DNA from: Gammaproteobacteria bacterium
GTDB lineage: Bacteria; Pseudomonadota; Gammaproteobacteria; Thiohalobacterales; Thiohalobacteraceae
Reading direction: 5' to 3'
DNA: 64,000 nucleotides
Assembly: GCA_018819175.1 (NCBI GenBank)
Contig: JAHJQQ010000011.1
Location: 79,526 to 143,525, forward strand
Below the pieces are notes generated by a model. The model had not been told where the DNA came from, did not search any database, and saw only the letters and a program-made list of their open reading frames with translations. Numbering within the stretch: position 1 is the first letter of the stretch; each line of letters begins with the position of its first letter. Shown here in pieces: positions 1 through 8,419 of the stretch. The position numbers were made by a program, and so were the translations under genes.

Positions 1-8
1 CTCCGCGC

Positions 9-1319
9 GTGTCCTCCCAACCCAAAATCGGTTTTATCAGCCTTGGCTGCCCGAAGGCCCTGGTTGACTCGGAGCGTATTCTTACCAAGCTGCGCGCGGA
101 AGGTTATGGCATTGTGCCGACCTATACCGATGCCGACTTGGTAGTGGTGAATACCTGTGGCTTTATCGATAGCGCCGTAGAGGAGTCGCTGGATGCCATC
201 GGTGAGGCGCTGGCCGAGAACGGCAAGGTCATTGTTACCGGTTGTCTGGGCGCGCGTGCCGACGAGGTGTTGGCAGCGCATCCGCAGGTGCTTTCGGTGA
301 GTGGGCCGCAGGCCTATGAGCAAGTCATGGGTGCGGTCCATGAGCATCTGCCGCCGCCGACAGACCCGTTCACGGCACTGATACCGCCCGGCGGCATCAA
401 GCTTACGCCCCGCCATTACGCCTATCTGAAAATCTCCGAAGGCTGTAATCACCGTTGTACCTTCTGCATTATCCCGTCCATGCGCGGCGATCTGGTATCG
501 CGCCCGGCCGGCGATGTGTTGGGAGAGGCAGAGAGTCTGGTACAGGCCGGTGTGAAGGAGTTACTGATTGTGTCGCAGGACACCAGCGCCTATGGCGTTG
601 ATGTCCGCTACGGTACCAGCTTCTGGAAAGGCCGGCCGGTCAAAACCCGTCTGCTGGAGTTGGCCAAAGCGCTGGGTGAACTGGGCGTGTGGGTGCGCAT
701 GCATTACATCTATCCCTATCCTAATGTCGACGATCTGATCCCGTTGATGGCCGAAGGTCTGATCCTGCCTTACCTGGACATTCCGCTGCAGCATGCCAGT
801 CAGCGCGTACTCAAGGCGATGAAGCGTCCGGCGGCGGCCGAAAACACATTGCGCCGTATCGAGCAGTGGCGTTCGATCTGCCATGATATCACTCTGCGCA
901 GCACCTTCATTGTAGGTTTTCCCGGCGAGACCGAGGCCGAGTTCGAGGAACTGCTGCAATTTCTTGAAGCAGCTCAACTCGATCGCGTCGGCGCCTTTAC
1001 CTATTCGCCGGTTGAGGGTGCGGCAGCCAATGACCTGGCAGACGCGATACCAGACGACGTTAAAGACGAACGCTATGCGCGCTTCATGGAAGTCCAGGCG
1101 CGTATCAGTGCCGCGCGACTTCAGGCAAAGATCGGTCGAAAGCTTGCCGTGATCATTGATGAAATTGATGCCGAGGGTGCGATAGGCCGCAGCATGGCGG
1201 ACGCGCCGGAGATCGACGGCCAGGTATTTGTTGATGCACAGCAGCTTCAGGTCGGTGATATCGTCGAAGTGAATATTACCGACGCCGACGAGCATGATTT
1301 GTTCGGTGTGCTGGCCTAG
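9..1319 (+). CDS. rimO: Ribosomal protein S12 methylthiotransferase RimO
   Basis: Radical SAM enzyme that methylthiolates an aspartate of ribosomal protein S12. The N-terminal MTTase domain carries the three cluster cysteines C14, C50 and C79. The radical SAM motif is CNHRCTFC (C146, C150, C153). A C-terminal TRAM-like region lies at about residues 370-436. At 436 aa it is full length for the family, and the N-terminus (KIGFISLGCPKALVDSE) is typical. The start used is GTG at base 9. The frame stays open to the window edge, so a start a few codons upstream cannot be excluded. The stop overlaps the end of the convergent rof-like gene by 4 bp. Confidence 0.96.
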   Translation: MSSQPKIGFISLGCPKALVDSERILTKLRAEGYGIVPTYTDADLVVVNTCGFIDSAVEESLDAIGEALAENGKVIVTGCLGARADEVLAAHPQVLSVSGPQAYEQVMGAVHEHLPPPTDPFTALIPPGGIKLTPRHYAYLKISEGCNHRCTFCIIPSMRGDLVSRPAGDVLGEAESLVQAGVKELLIVSQDTSAYGVDVRYGTSFWKGRPVKTRLLELAKALGELGVWVRMHYIYPYPNVDDLIPLMAEGLILPYLDIPLQHASQRVLKAMKRPAAAENTLRRIEQWRSICHDITLRSTFIVGFPGETEAEFEELLQFLEAAQLDRVGAFTYSPVEGAAANDLADAIPDDVKDERYARFMEVQARISAARLQAKIGRKLAVIIDEIDAEGAIGRSMADAPEIDGQVFVDAQQLQVGDIVEVNITDADEHDLFGVLA

Positions 1320-1570
1320 GGCCTGTCGTCAGATAATCGTTTAGCTTCGCTGATTTGATCAAGACGGATTTCCATGCGTTCGCCGTGCGTGGTGGTCGCG
1401 ATCAGAAATTCCTCGCCCAGTCGCGTCTGCAAATCCTCCGGTAGCAAAGTTTCGATATGGCTCAGACCCGCTACATCCTGCCAGGCGATACGCAGCTTCC
1501 ATTTGCGCATAATGGCGAGTTCGTACTCACTGTATCGGTCGCAATCGATAGGCGTGTAGTCACTCATCAT
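1316..1570 (-). CDS. rof: Rho-binding antiterminator, Rof/YaeO-like
   Basis: Small protein of about 84 aa resembling Rof (YaeO), which binds Rho and reduces Rho-dependent termination. The N-terminal YTPIDCDRYSEYELA pattern matches the family's YxPIxCDxYdxlELA signature. The C-terminal part keeps the family's RLDQI motif. Three start codons are stacked (GTG 1573, ATG 1570, ATG 1567); I chose ATG 1570. It overlaps the CPXCG gene upstream by a few bases and is probably cotranscribed with it and hemW. The family assignment rests on recalled motifs, not on a search. Confidence 0.75.
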   Translation of the reverse strand: MMSDYTPIDCDRYSEYELAIMRKWKLRIAWQDVAGLSHIETLLPEDLQTRLGEEFLIATTTHGERMEIRLDQISEAKRLSDDRP

Positions 1571-1754
1571 CACGCCGGGCGGTCAGCGCGGCCAGCTGTC
1601 CGTCAGTATTGATGTCGGCACGGAGTTCGATGGGGCGACAGCAGACCGAGCAGTCCTCGATGAAATCATGGCTCCCGCTTGAGCAGTCCACATTCATCGA
1701 AATCATCTCACCGCAGTACGGACAAGTGATGCTGTATTCCTCAAGCATGTCCAT
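1560..1754 (-). CDS. CPXCG motif cysteine-rich small protein
   Basis: Conserved small zinc-ribbon-like protein of about 64 aa. It has one CPYCG motif near the N-terminus, a second pair CSVCCRPI, and the acidic DFIEDC signature of the CPXCG cysteine-rich family. The function is unknown; the two cysteine pairs suggest metal binding. An upstream TTG at 1766 would lengthen it slightly, but ATG 1754 or 1748 is more likely. Its start overlaps the 3' end of hemW and its end overlaps the rof-like gene, so translation of the three is probably coupled. Confidence 0.8.
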   Translation of the reverse strand: MDMLEEYSITCPYCGEMISMNVDCSSGSHDFIEDCSVCCRPIELRADINTDGQLAALTARRDDE

Positions 1755-2910
1755 TGTCGGGTACAAACTCTGTCAGTAGATCGTTGAGAAAACGTTGGCC
1801 CTGTTCGGTGCAACGCCAGGGTTCGTTCTCTTGCAGAAGCCCGCGCTGTTGTGCGCGCGTGAGAGTCGGGCGTAACAGATCAAATGATAACCCGGTCGTG
1901 TCCTCAAAATTCGCCGTGCTAAAGCCGGCATTCAGTCGTAGCGCATTCATCAGAAATTCCAGGACAACTTCTTGATCATCGGGTTCGTTGCTGCCGCCGA
2001 TGTGCCTATTGGTATCGACTGCCGCCAGATAATCGCGCGGATTTTTCAGTTTCCAACGGCGACGGATGCATTGCGCCGCCGCATCGGTGATTTTCTGATG
2101 TGCGCCAGCACCGATGCCGAGATAATCGCCATAGCGCCAGTAGTTGAGATTGTGGCGGCATTCCCGGCCGGCGCGCGCGTAAGCCGAAACCTCGTACTGA
2201 GTATAGTCACGCTCCTGCAACTGTGCCTGGCCTTGTTGCTGCATGGACCAGATCTGTTCATCGTCCGGCAGCTCAGGTGGATGATGGTGGAAATAGGTGT
2301 TGGGCTCCAAGGTAAGTTGATACCAGGACAGATGTGCCGGTTCGAGATCCATGGCCGTGGCGAGATCGGTCAGTGCCTGCGAGGGCGTTTGATCGGGCAG
2401 TCCGAACATCAGATCCAGATTGAAGCTGATAAACCCTGCGTCATGCGCCAGTTCCGCGGCACGTATTGCCTCGCGACGACCATGAATACGACCAATGCGC
2501 TGGAGCAAGTCGTCGTTGAAGCTCTGCACGCCAATGGATAAACGATTGACGCCGGCGGCGCGGAATTCGCGGAAGCGGCCCTGTTCGACGGTGCCAGGAT
2601 TGGCCTCGAGAGTAATTTCCAGATCCGGTTTGCACTGCAGGCGTGCGCGTATGCCGACCAACAGACGATCAATCGCCTCGGCTGAAAACAGGCTCGGTGT
2701 CCCGCCGCCGATGAAGATGCTGCTCACCACGCGGCCCCATACGCTCGGTAATTCCTGATCGAGGTCGGTCAGCAATGCGTCGACATATTGCCGTTCTGGC
2801 AGGCTATCCTGCGCTGCATGCGAATTGAAATCACAGTAAGGGCATTTGCGCACACACCAGGGTATGTGCACATAGAGTGCGAGTGGTGGCAATGCCGTGA
2901 AGTGAAACAT
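1741..2910 (-). CDS. hemW: Radical SAM heme chaperone HemW
   Basis: HemW (formerly annotated as an oxygen-independent coproporphyrinogen III oxidase-like protein) is a heme-binding radical SAM protein linked to heme delivery to respiratory enzymes. The radical SAM motif CVRKCPYC is at residues 19-26. The HemW signature HNLNYWRYGDYLGIGAGAH is present in the C-terminal half, followed by a HemN C-terminal domain. I place the start at ATG 2910 (389 aa). The frame stays open further upstream, but only by overlapping rdgB. It lies 14 bp downstream of rdgB in the rph-rdgB-hemW run, a common gammaproteobacterial order. Confidence 0.94.
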   Translation of the reverse strand: MFHFTALPPLALYVHIPWCVRKCPYCDFNSHAAQDSLPERQYVDALLTDLDQELPSVWGRVVSSIFIGGGTPSLFSAEAIDRLLVGIRARLQCKPDLEITLEANPGTVEQGRFREFRAAGVNRLSIGVQSFNDDLLQRIGRIHGRREAIRAAELAHDAGFISFNLDLMFGLPDQTPSQALTDLATAMDLEPAHLSWYQLTLEPNTYFHHHPPELPDDEQIWSMQQQGQAQLQERDYTQYEVSAYARAGRECRHNLNYWRYGDYLGIGAGAHQKITDAAAQCIRRRWKLKNPRDYLAAVDTNRHIGGSNEPDDQEVVLEFLMNALRLNAGFSTANFEDTTGLSFDLLRPTLTRAQQRGLLQENEPWRCTEQGQRFLNDLLTEFVPDNGHA

Positions 2911-2924
2911 AGGTTGCGGCGCGG

Positions 2925-3512
2925 TCAGGTCAGCGCGGCGACCAATCTGCGTAACGCCTGGCCACGGTGGCTGATCGCCAGTTTTGTCTCGGCGGGAAGT
3001 TCCGCCGAGGAGCAGTTGTGCGTGGGTACGAAGAAGATCGGATCGTAACCGAAGCCGCCGGTGCCGCGCGGTGCGGTCAGGATACGACCCTCCCAGGCGC
3101 ACTGGAAAATCATCGGCGTCGGGTCATTTGCATGGCGCATATAAACCATCAGGCATTGGAAGCGCGCGGAGCGTTCCATCTCCGGCACGTCTTTGAGATC
3201 GGCGAGCAGTTTTTCGAGATTGGCCTGATCGCTTGCGCCGACACCGGCATAACGCGCGGAATAGATGCCCGGCGCACCCATCAGTGCATCGACTTCAATG
3301 CCGGAGTCATCGGCAATCGCCGGCTTGCCGGTGTGCTGCGCCGCATTGCGTGCCTTGAGCAGGGCGTTTTCGACGAAGGTCAGTCCCGTCTCTTCGGCCT
3401 CGGGCACGCCGAACTGCGATTGTGGCACCACTTCGAGATCATGGCCGGCGAGCAGTGCATTGAACTCGCGGACCTTGCCTGGGTTATTGCTGGCGAGGAC
3501 GATAATGGACAT
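2925..3512 (-). CDS. rdgB: XTP/dITP pyrophosphatase RdgB
   Basis: HAM1/RdgB-type nucleotide pyrophosphatase that hydrolyses the non-canonical purines dITP and XTP to monophosphates, keeping them out of DNA. The family signatures are intact: SNNPGKVREF near the N-terminus, the catalytic DDSGIEVDALMGAPGIYSARYAG block in the middle, and GYDPIFFVP with SHRGQAL towards the C-terminus. At 195 aa it matches the usual length. Only 3 bp separate it from rph upstream, consistent with an operon rph-rdgB-hemW. Confidence 0.95.
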   Translation of the reverse strand: MSIIVLASNNPGKVREFNALLAGHDLEVVPQSQFGVPEAEETGLTFVENALLKARNAAQHTGKPAIADDSGIEVDALMGAPGIYSARYAGVGASDQANLEKLLADLKDVPEMERSARFQCLMVYMRHANDPTPMIFQCAWEGRILTAPRGTGGFGYDPIFFVPTHNCSSAELPAETKLAISHRGQALRRLVAALT

Positions 3513-3515
3513 GGT

Positions 3516-4238
3516 TCAGGGGTTCTCTGCGAGGGCTTGTTTCTGGGCTTCGATCAAACTGAAGATTCCGCCCTGGGCAAGGTCGAGCATATTCAGCAGT
3601 TCGTCGCGCGAATAGGGGTGACCCTCGGCGGTGCCTTGCACTTCAATGAAATCGCCCTGTTCATTCATGACGACATTCATGTCCGTTTCGGCATTGCAGT
3701 CTTCGGGATAGTCGAGATCCAGCACCGGAGTGCCCTGATAGATGCCCACTGACACCGACGCGACTTGGGCTTTCAGGGGATTGGTTTTGAGCACACCCTT
3801 GTCCATCAGGTGTTTGATCGCGTCGGCCAGCGCCACATAGCCGCCGGTGATGCTGGCGGTGCGGGTGCCGCCATCGGCCTGGATCACGTCGCAGTCGATG
3901 GCGATAGACCGTTCGCCGAGGGCCTTCAGGTCAATGACGGCGCGCAGCGAGCGACCGATCAGGCGTTGAATCTCCATGGTGCGACCGCCTTGTTTACCAC
4001 GGGCCGCCTCGCGATCCATCCGTGAACCGGTTGAGCGCGGCAGCATGCCGTATTCCGCTGTGACCCAGCCCTGGCCTTTGCCGCGTAGAAAACCGGGTAC
4101 GCGCTCCTCGACGCTCGCCGTGCACAGCACGCGGGTGTCGCCGAATTCAACCAGTACCGAGCCCTCGGCGTGTTTGGTGTAGCGGCGGGTGAAACGGACG
4201 GTTCGCAGCTCGTCGGCCGCGCGTTGACTGGGGCGCAT
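3516..4238 (-). CDS. rph: Ribonuclease PH
   Basis: Phosphorolytic 3'-5' exoribonuclease that trims the 3' ends of tRNA precursors. Full length at 240 aa. It has the N-terminal RPSQRAADELR motif, the EYGMLPRST motif and the GTRTASITGGYVAL motif characteristic of RNase PH. The intact C-terminus argues against the truncation seen in some E. coli K-12 strains. It heads the rph-rdgB-hemW run and is divergent in function from the phosphatase/kinase pair upstream on the same strand. Confidence 0.96.
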   Translation of the reverse strand: MRPSQRAADELRTVRFTRRYTKHAEGSVLVEFGDTRVLCTASVEERVPGFLRGKGQGWVTAEYGMLPRSTGSRMDREAARGKQGGRTMEIQRLIGRSLRAVIDLKALGERSIAIDCDVIQADGGTRTASITGGYVALADAIKHLMDKGVLKTNPLKAQVASVSVGIYQGTPVLDLDYPEDCNAETDMNVVMNEQGDFIEVQGTAEGHPYSRDELLNMLDLAQGGIFSLIEAQKQALAENP

Positions 4239-4330
4239 GATGAATCCTGATCTGAAAGGTTAGCGCCGGAGAGTATACCGTCATTGTGATGCTGAGGGGT
4301 GGTTGGAGGGGCCGTGCGGGACGCTGACGT

Positions 4331-5206
4331 CTATTTCTCGTCGGTCATTTCGTTGGCGTATTCCTCCAGCGCCTGATGGATTTCAGCGATGGCGCGATCC
4401 ACCGGGTCATGCGCCTCTACCCGTTCGGGCGTTACTGCGACCGGTACGTCAGTGGGCTTCGGTGTGGGGGGGCTGGCCTCCCAGCGCAGGGTGACGCCAC
4501 TGACATTATCACTTTGGGGATAACTGGCGCGCTCCGCGCTGCCGGCCAGCTCATCAATCGCCTGCCGCAGATCCTCCGCTGCCAGTGTACTGATCAGACG
4601 TTTTTCGGAAATAGCCGACCACAGACCATCGCTGCACAGCAGCAGGATATCGCCGGGAAGCAGATAGAGTTTCGGACCGAGGCTGACCGGCGGTGGCTGA
4701 ACGGTGCCGCCGAGACACAGGCTGACATGGTTGCGCAGGGGATGCAGGCGCGCCTGCTGTTCAGTGATGACGCCGGCATCCACCAATTCGGCGACGCGTG
4801 TGTGATCGCGGGTGCGCAGCACAATCTGCCCTTGGCGGATCAGATAGGCGCGGCTGTCGCCGACATGCGCCCAGAGCGCGGTGCCATCCTGGATCAAGCA
4901 GGCAACGCCCGTCGTCAGGGGTTCGATCGGAGGTTTCTGTGCCTGGCCGACGCGTTGAATAGTCTGGTGTGCCGTCTGGAAGGCTTCGCGTAGGAACTGC
5001 CCCGGTTCCTCCAGTCCCTGATAGCTACGGAATTTGCGCTGCAGACTGTCGACAAAGGCCTGCGCCGCCAGATCACCACGGGCGTGGCCGCCCATGCCAT
5101 CGGCGACGGCCAACAAGACCGCATCTTCACGTTCCACCACCAGGCAGCGATCCTGATTATTGGCGCGATTCCCTAATCTATTGGCCTGTCCGGTGGCATA
5201 GCGCAT
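4331..5206 (-). CDS. PP2C-family serine/threonine phosphatase
   Basis: Cytosolic metal-dependent protein phosphatase of the PPM/PP2C family. Metal-binding motifs are visible in order: NNQDRC near residue 18, VADGMGGHARGD near 35-46, VGDSRAYL near 117, CSDGLW near 197 and SDNVSG near 236. It has no membrane segment. It lies 3 bp downstream of a Ser/Thr kinase gene, so the two are presumably cotranscribed and act as opposing partners. The substrate is unknown. The C-terminal 40 residues are variable and rich in acidic residues. Confidence 0.92.
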   Translation of the reverse strand: MRYATGQANRLGNRANNQDRCLVVEREDAVLLAVADGMGGHARGDLAAQAFVDSLQRKFRSYQGLEEPGQFLREAFQTAHQTIQRVGQAQKPPIEPLTTGVACLIQDGTALWAHVGDSRAYLIRQGQIVLRTRDHTRVAELVDAGVITEQQARLHPLRNHVSLCLGGTVQPPPVSLGPKLYLLPGDILLLCSDGLWSAISEKRLISTLAAEDLRQAIDELAGSAERASYPQSDNVSGVTLRWEASPPTPKPTDVPVAVTPERVEAHDPVDRAIAEIHQALEEYANEMTDEK

Positions 5207-5209
5207 GGC

Positions 5210-6157
5210 TCACCCCTTGCCCCAGAGGCTATCGACCAAGCGGTCAAAGGCCGAAGTCGGCTCCTCCGGCTGCTCGCTCGGCGGGTCTTCCGCCAGCAAG
5301 GCCTCGCGGAAATCGGCTGTGCTTTGCGGGCGCAGCATCGGATCGACCTCCATGGCCCAGTCGATCGCGGCCAGCAGGCTGTCGGAATAGCGTTTGCGAT
5401 AGGCACTGCGGGCGCTTTTCAGGGTGTCGCGCTCGTGCCGATCACGTGCGGGCGGTGGCGGTTTGCCCTCGATGCAGGCGCGCATGGTGGCGCCGAAGGC
5501 GTAGATATCGCTCCAGGGCCCGACATAACCGTTGGTTTCATACTGTTCAATGGGTGAAAAGCCGGGGCTGATGATCTGGCCGGGCTGGGATTGGCGGCTT
5601 TGCGGAAAACCATGCACGGCGCCGAAATCCAGCAACAGCGGCTGACCACCCGGCTGGATATGGATGTTGCCGGGCTTGATATCGAGGTGCAGCAGGTCGT
5701 TGCTGTGGATTAACGTCAAACCTTCGAGCAGCGGCGGAAACACCGTGCGCAGAAACCTCTCGCTCAGATTGCCGCGCCGAGCCGTCAGATAGGCCTGCAG
5801 ATTCTTGCCTTCCTGGTATTCCATGACCATATACACCGTGCCATTGGCACGGAAAAAGCTTAGCACGTTGACGATGTTCGGGTGTTTGAGCGTGGCCAGC
5901 GCACTGGCCTCCTGGAAGAACAGCAGCCGGCCACGATTGAAGCGGCCGGAATCCTCCTCTGTTTTTGGCACCACGCTGTGATCGGCGCGGCGCTGCGCCA
6001 GTTTGCTGGGAATATATTCCTTGATAACCAGGATTTCGCCGGTCTCGCAGTCGCTGGCCTGGTAGACGATACTGAAGCCACCACCGCCGAGGGTTTTTTC
6101 AATGCGGTAACGGTCGATCCGGGTACCGTCTGGGAGTGAGGGCGGACGTTGTCTCAT
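5210..6157 (-). CDS. Serine/threonine protein kinase
   Basis: Hanks-type soluble kinase of 315 aa. The glycine loop is LGGGGFSIVY near residue 20, the ATP lysine lies in VIKEY, the catalytic loop is HLDIKPGNI (HLD in place of HRD), the metal loop is LDFG, and the activation segment is followed by SPIEQY. There is no transmembrane or extracellular sensor domain. It forms a two-gene unit with the adjacent PP2C phosphatase. Similar kinase-phosphatase pairs occur beside rph and yicC in several gammaproteobacteria (recalled, not searched). Target proteins cannot be inferred from the sequence. Confidence 0.92.
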   Translation of the reverse strand: MRQRPPSLPDGTRIDRYRIEKTLGGGGFSIVYQASDCETGEILVIKEYIPSKLAQRRADHSVVPKTEEDSGRFNRGRLLFFQEASALATLKHPNIVNVLSFFRANGTVYMVMEYQEGKNLQAYLTARRGNLSERFLRTVFPPLLEGLTLIHSNDLLHLDIKPGNIHIQPGGQPLLLDFGAVHGFPQSRQSQPGQIISPGFSPIEQYETNGYVGPWSDIYAFGATMRACIEGKPPPPARDRHERDTLKSARSAYRKRYSDSLLAAIDWAMEVDPMLRPQSTADFREALLAEDPPSEQPEEPTSAFDRLVDSLWGKG

Positions 6158-6312
6158 CAGATCAGGCGGTCACTGTTTGGCGGTTTGAAAAAGATTGCTG
6201 GCACGGTGCGGTTCCGCTCTCGCGCTGGAAGCCTTACCATGTGTCACCCATCGGCCGCGAGGCCCTGTGACTTAAGGTCCAGGCGCGCAAAATCATTACC
6301 TTAGGAAAATCT

Positions 6313-7179
6313 ATGATCCGCAGCATGACCGCCTTTGCGCGCCAGGAATCAGAGGGCGACTGGGGTGCTCTGACCTGGGAATTACGTTCGGTTAACCACC
6401 GGTATCTGGAAGTCAGCCTGCGCCTGCCTGACGAATTGCGCAGCCTGGAGACCGCCATCCGCGAACGTGCTTCACGGCGTTTGGGGCGCGGTAAGCTGGA
6501 CTGCAACCTCCGTTATAAGCCTGCCCAGCGGCGGGCTGCCCTGGTACTGAATACCGACGCACTTGCGCAGACGCTTACCGCCTGTGAGCAGATCCGTGAG
6601 CAGCTGACCGGGGGCGCCGCGACCCTGAGTCCACTTGATCTGCTGCGCTGGCCCGGGGTCATCCAGGAGGAAACGACTGATCTGGCACCCCTGGCTGAAT
6701 CCGCGCTGGCGCTGTTTGATCAGGCGCTGAACGAACTGGTGGCAACGCGTGAGCGCGAGGGCGCGCAGATCCTGGAGATATTGAGCAGCCGGCTCGATGC
6801 GATGGAACCCCTGGTGGCGAGTGCGCGGGCACGGTTACCGGAGATCCTTGAACGGATTCGCGACAAACTGCGCACCCGCGTCGCGGAACTGACCAGCAGC
6901 CCGGACCCGGATCGTCTGGAACAGGAATTGGCGTTCCTCGCCCAGAAGATGGATGTGGATGAAGAGCTGGACCGCCTGACGGGCCACATCAGCGAGACGC
7001 GCCGGGTGCTCAAGCTGAGCGAACCGGTCGGTCGCCGGCTGGATTTTCTGATGCAGGAATTTAACCGCGAGGCCAACACCCTGGGCTCCAAATCCGCCGA
7101 CAGCGAGACCACGCGTATTTCGGTGGAGTTGAAAGTGTTGATCGAGCAGATGCGCGAACAGGTCCAGAACGCCGAATAG
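6313..7179 (+). CDS. yicC: YicC family endoribonuclease
   Basis: YicC-like protein of 288 aa with the expected N-terminus (MIRSMTAFAR, then ELRSVNHRYLEVSLRLP). The conserved C-terminal domain includes RRLDFLMQEFNREANTLGSKS and ends in KVLIEQMREQVQN. Members are reported to act as endoribonucleases that affect small RNA stability. In many gammaproteobacteria yicC directly precedes gmk. Here five minus-strand genes (7248-12317) separate them. Confidence 0.93.
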   Translation: MIRSMTAFARQESEGDWGALTWELRSVNHRYLEVSLRLPDELRSLETAIRERASRRLGRGKLDCNLRYKPAQRRAALVLNTDALAQTLTACEQIREQLTGGAATLSPLDLLRWPGVIQEETTDLAPLAESALALFDQALNELVATREREGAQILEILSSRLDAMEPLVASARARLPEILERIRDKLRTRVAELTSSPDPDRLEQELAFLAQKMDVDEELDRLTGHISETRRVLKLSEPVGRRLDFLMQEFNREANTLGSKSADSETTRISVELKVLIEQMREQVQNAE

Positions 7180-7247
7180 AGTTTATTCAAGTTCGTTGGT
7201 GTTTGTTATTTGGATGTTCTACGGACGAGGAATAACGCGTTCCCACT

Positions 7248-8381
7248 TTACATTTTTGCCACGCGCAATAGCCCATTGAGCATGTCGCTAGCAGTCTTTT
7301 CCCATTTAAAATCGCCTGATCTCTGCAGACTCTTTGCCCGCAGTTCCTGACGCAGCATGTCATCGGTCAGTGCGGCCAGCATCTTGTCGGCGAAGCCGTC
7401 GGGATCATAGGGGTCCGCGAACAATGCGGCCCCGCTGCCGACATCCGCGCTGCCGCCGCTGTTTGCCACGACCATTGGACAGCCGCAGGCCATGGCCTGA
7501 AGCAGGGTTCCGGGGCAGCCCTCGTAATATGCCGGGTTCACGAACAGTTCGGCAAGGTTGTAGAGCTTTGGCATTTCCTCATAGGGCACGAAGTCGAGAA
7601 ATCTCACACGCTCGAAATTCACGTCCGGGCCCTCGGTGTGCAGCAGATAGTCGCGCACGCGACGTCCAGCAAAGACCAGCTCGTGTGGCACGCGATCACG
7701 GATACGTGCAAAGGCGCGGAAGGTTGTCTCGGGATTCTTGCCTGCGTGGAACGAGGTTGAGCCTTCCAAGCCCGGGTGGTCGACGCGCGTTACCGACAGG
7801 ATGAAGCGCGCCGGGAGTTGATATTCGCGCTGGAACGCTTCCAGCAAGCTAGCGTCGCCTATGCGCTGAAAGTGATTATCCGCTGCAGCATAGGCTAGAG
7901 TGGCATTGGTGAGTGGCAAGCCAAACACGCGGCGATTTTCTTCCAGAATGAAATTGGACATCGGAAACAGATGCGCGGCCTTGTGAATATAACGTGGCAG
8001 CATCAGCTTCTGGTACAGCACGTCAAGCTTCTCGTAGTGTTGTGGCCAGGTCCACCATGCCGGTTCCTGAAGCCCCATGGCGACCGGGCAGTGACTTATC
8101 AGCGGTATGCTGAACTTGGGATTGAAGATAACGTCCGCAGCTTCCTTCCAGGCGCGATACGGTACCGCGATCTGGTCCCATAAAAACTTGTGAGGTGCAT
8201 GCACAAGCATCTCACGCACATTCGGGTAGGCCGCGAAGCGGCCCAACCATTTCGATGTGCGGTACAGCAAAAGGTAAGTGACCGTGGGATCGAGTGGAAC
8301 CATGTTATCGATTAGGGCTTCGACATTGGCGCGGAACCCGCTGTCCTGGTCCATAGCGCGCATGATGATTGCAATTTTCAC
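7248..8381 (-). CDS. Glycosyltransferase, GT4-like (GT-B fold)
   Basis: Predicted GT-B retaining glycosyltransferase of 377 aa. The C-terminal half contains the nucleotide-sugar region FILSVTRVDHPG, then PKLYNLAELFVNPAYYEGCPGTLLQAMACG. The last motif corresponds to the GT4 EX7E motif, but its second acidic residue is glutamine (EGCPGTLLQ). The N-terminal acceptor domain starts MKIAIIMRAMDQDSGFR. It is the last gene in a five-gene minus-strand accessory block that looks related to exopolysaccharide or surface glycan synthesis. The substrate is unknown. Confidence 0.85.
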   Translation of the reverse strand: MKIAIIMRAMDQDSGFRANVEALIDNMVPLDPTVTYLLLYRTSKWLGRFAAYPNVREMLVHAPHKFLWDQIAVPYRAWKEAADVIFNPKFSIPLISHCPVAMGLQEPAWWTWPQHYEKLDVLYQKLMLPRYIHKAAHLFPMSNFILEENRRVFGLPLTNATLAYAAADNHFQRIGDASLLEAFQREYQLPARFILSVTRVDHPGLEGSTSFHAGKNPETTFRAFARIRDRVPHELVFAGRRVRDYLLHTEGPDVNFERVRFLDFVPYEEMPKLYNLAELFVNPAYYEGCPGTLLQAMACGCPMVVANSGGSADVGSGAALFADPYDPDGFADKMLAALTDDMLRQELRAKSLQRSGDFKWEKTASDMLNGLLRVAKM

Positions 8382-8419
8382 TATAAATTATTCCAACTAA
8401 AGCAGTTGACGGTGAATCA

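Noticed and set aside
561..1295. 244-codon minus-strand open frame over rimO
   Set aside because: Shadow of rimO, whose cysteine motifs and length are fully conserved on the plus strand.
2911..3102. N-terminal extension of HemW
   Set aside because: It would overlap rdgB and adds a basic, non-conserved stretch; the family N-terminus starts at ATG 2910.
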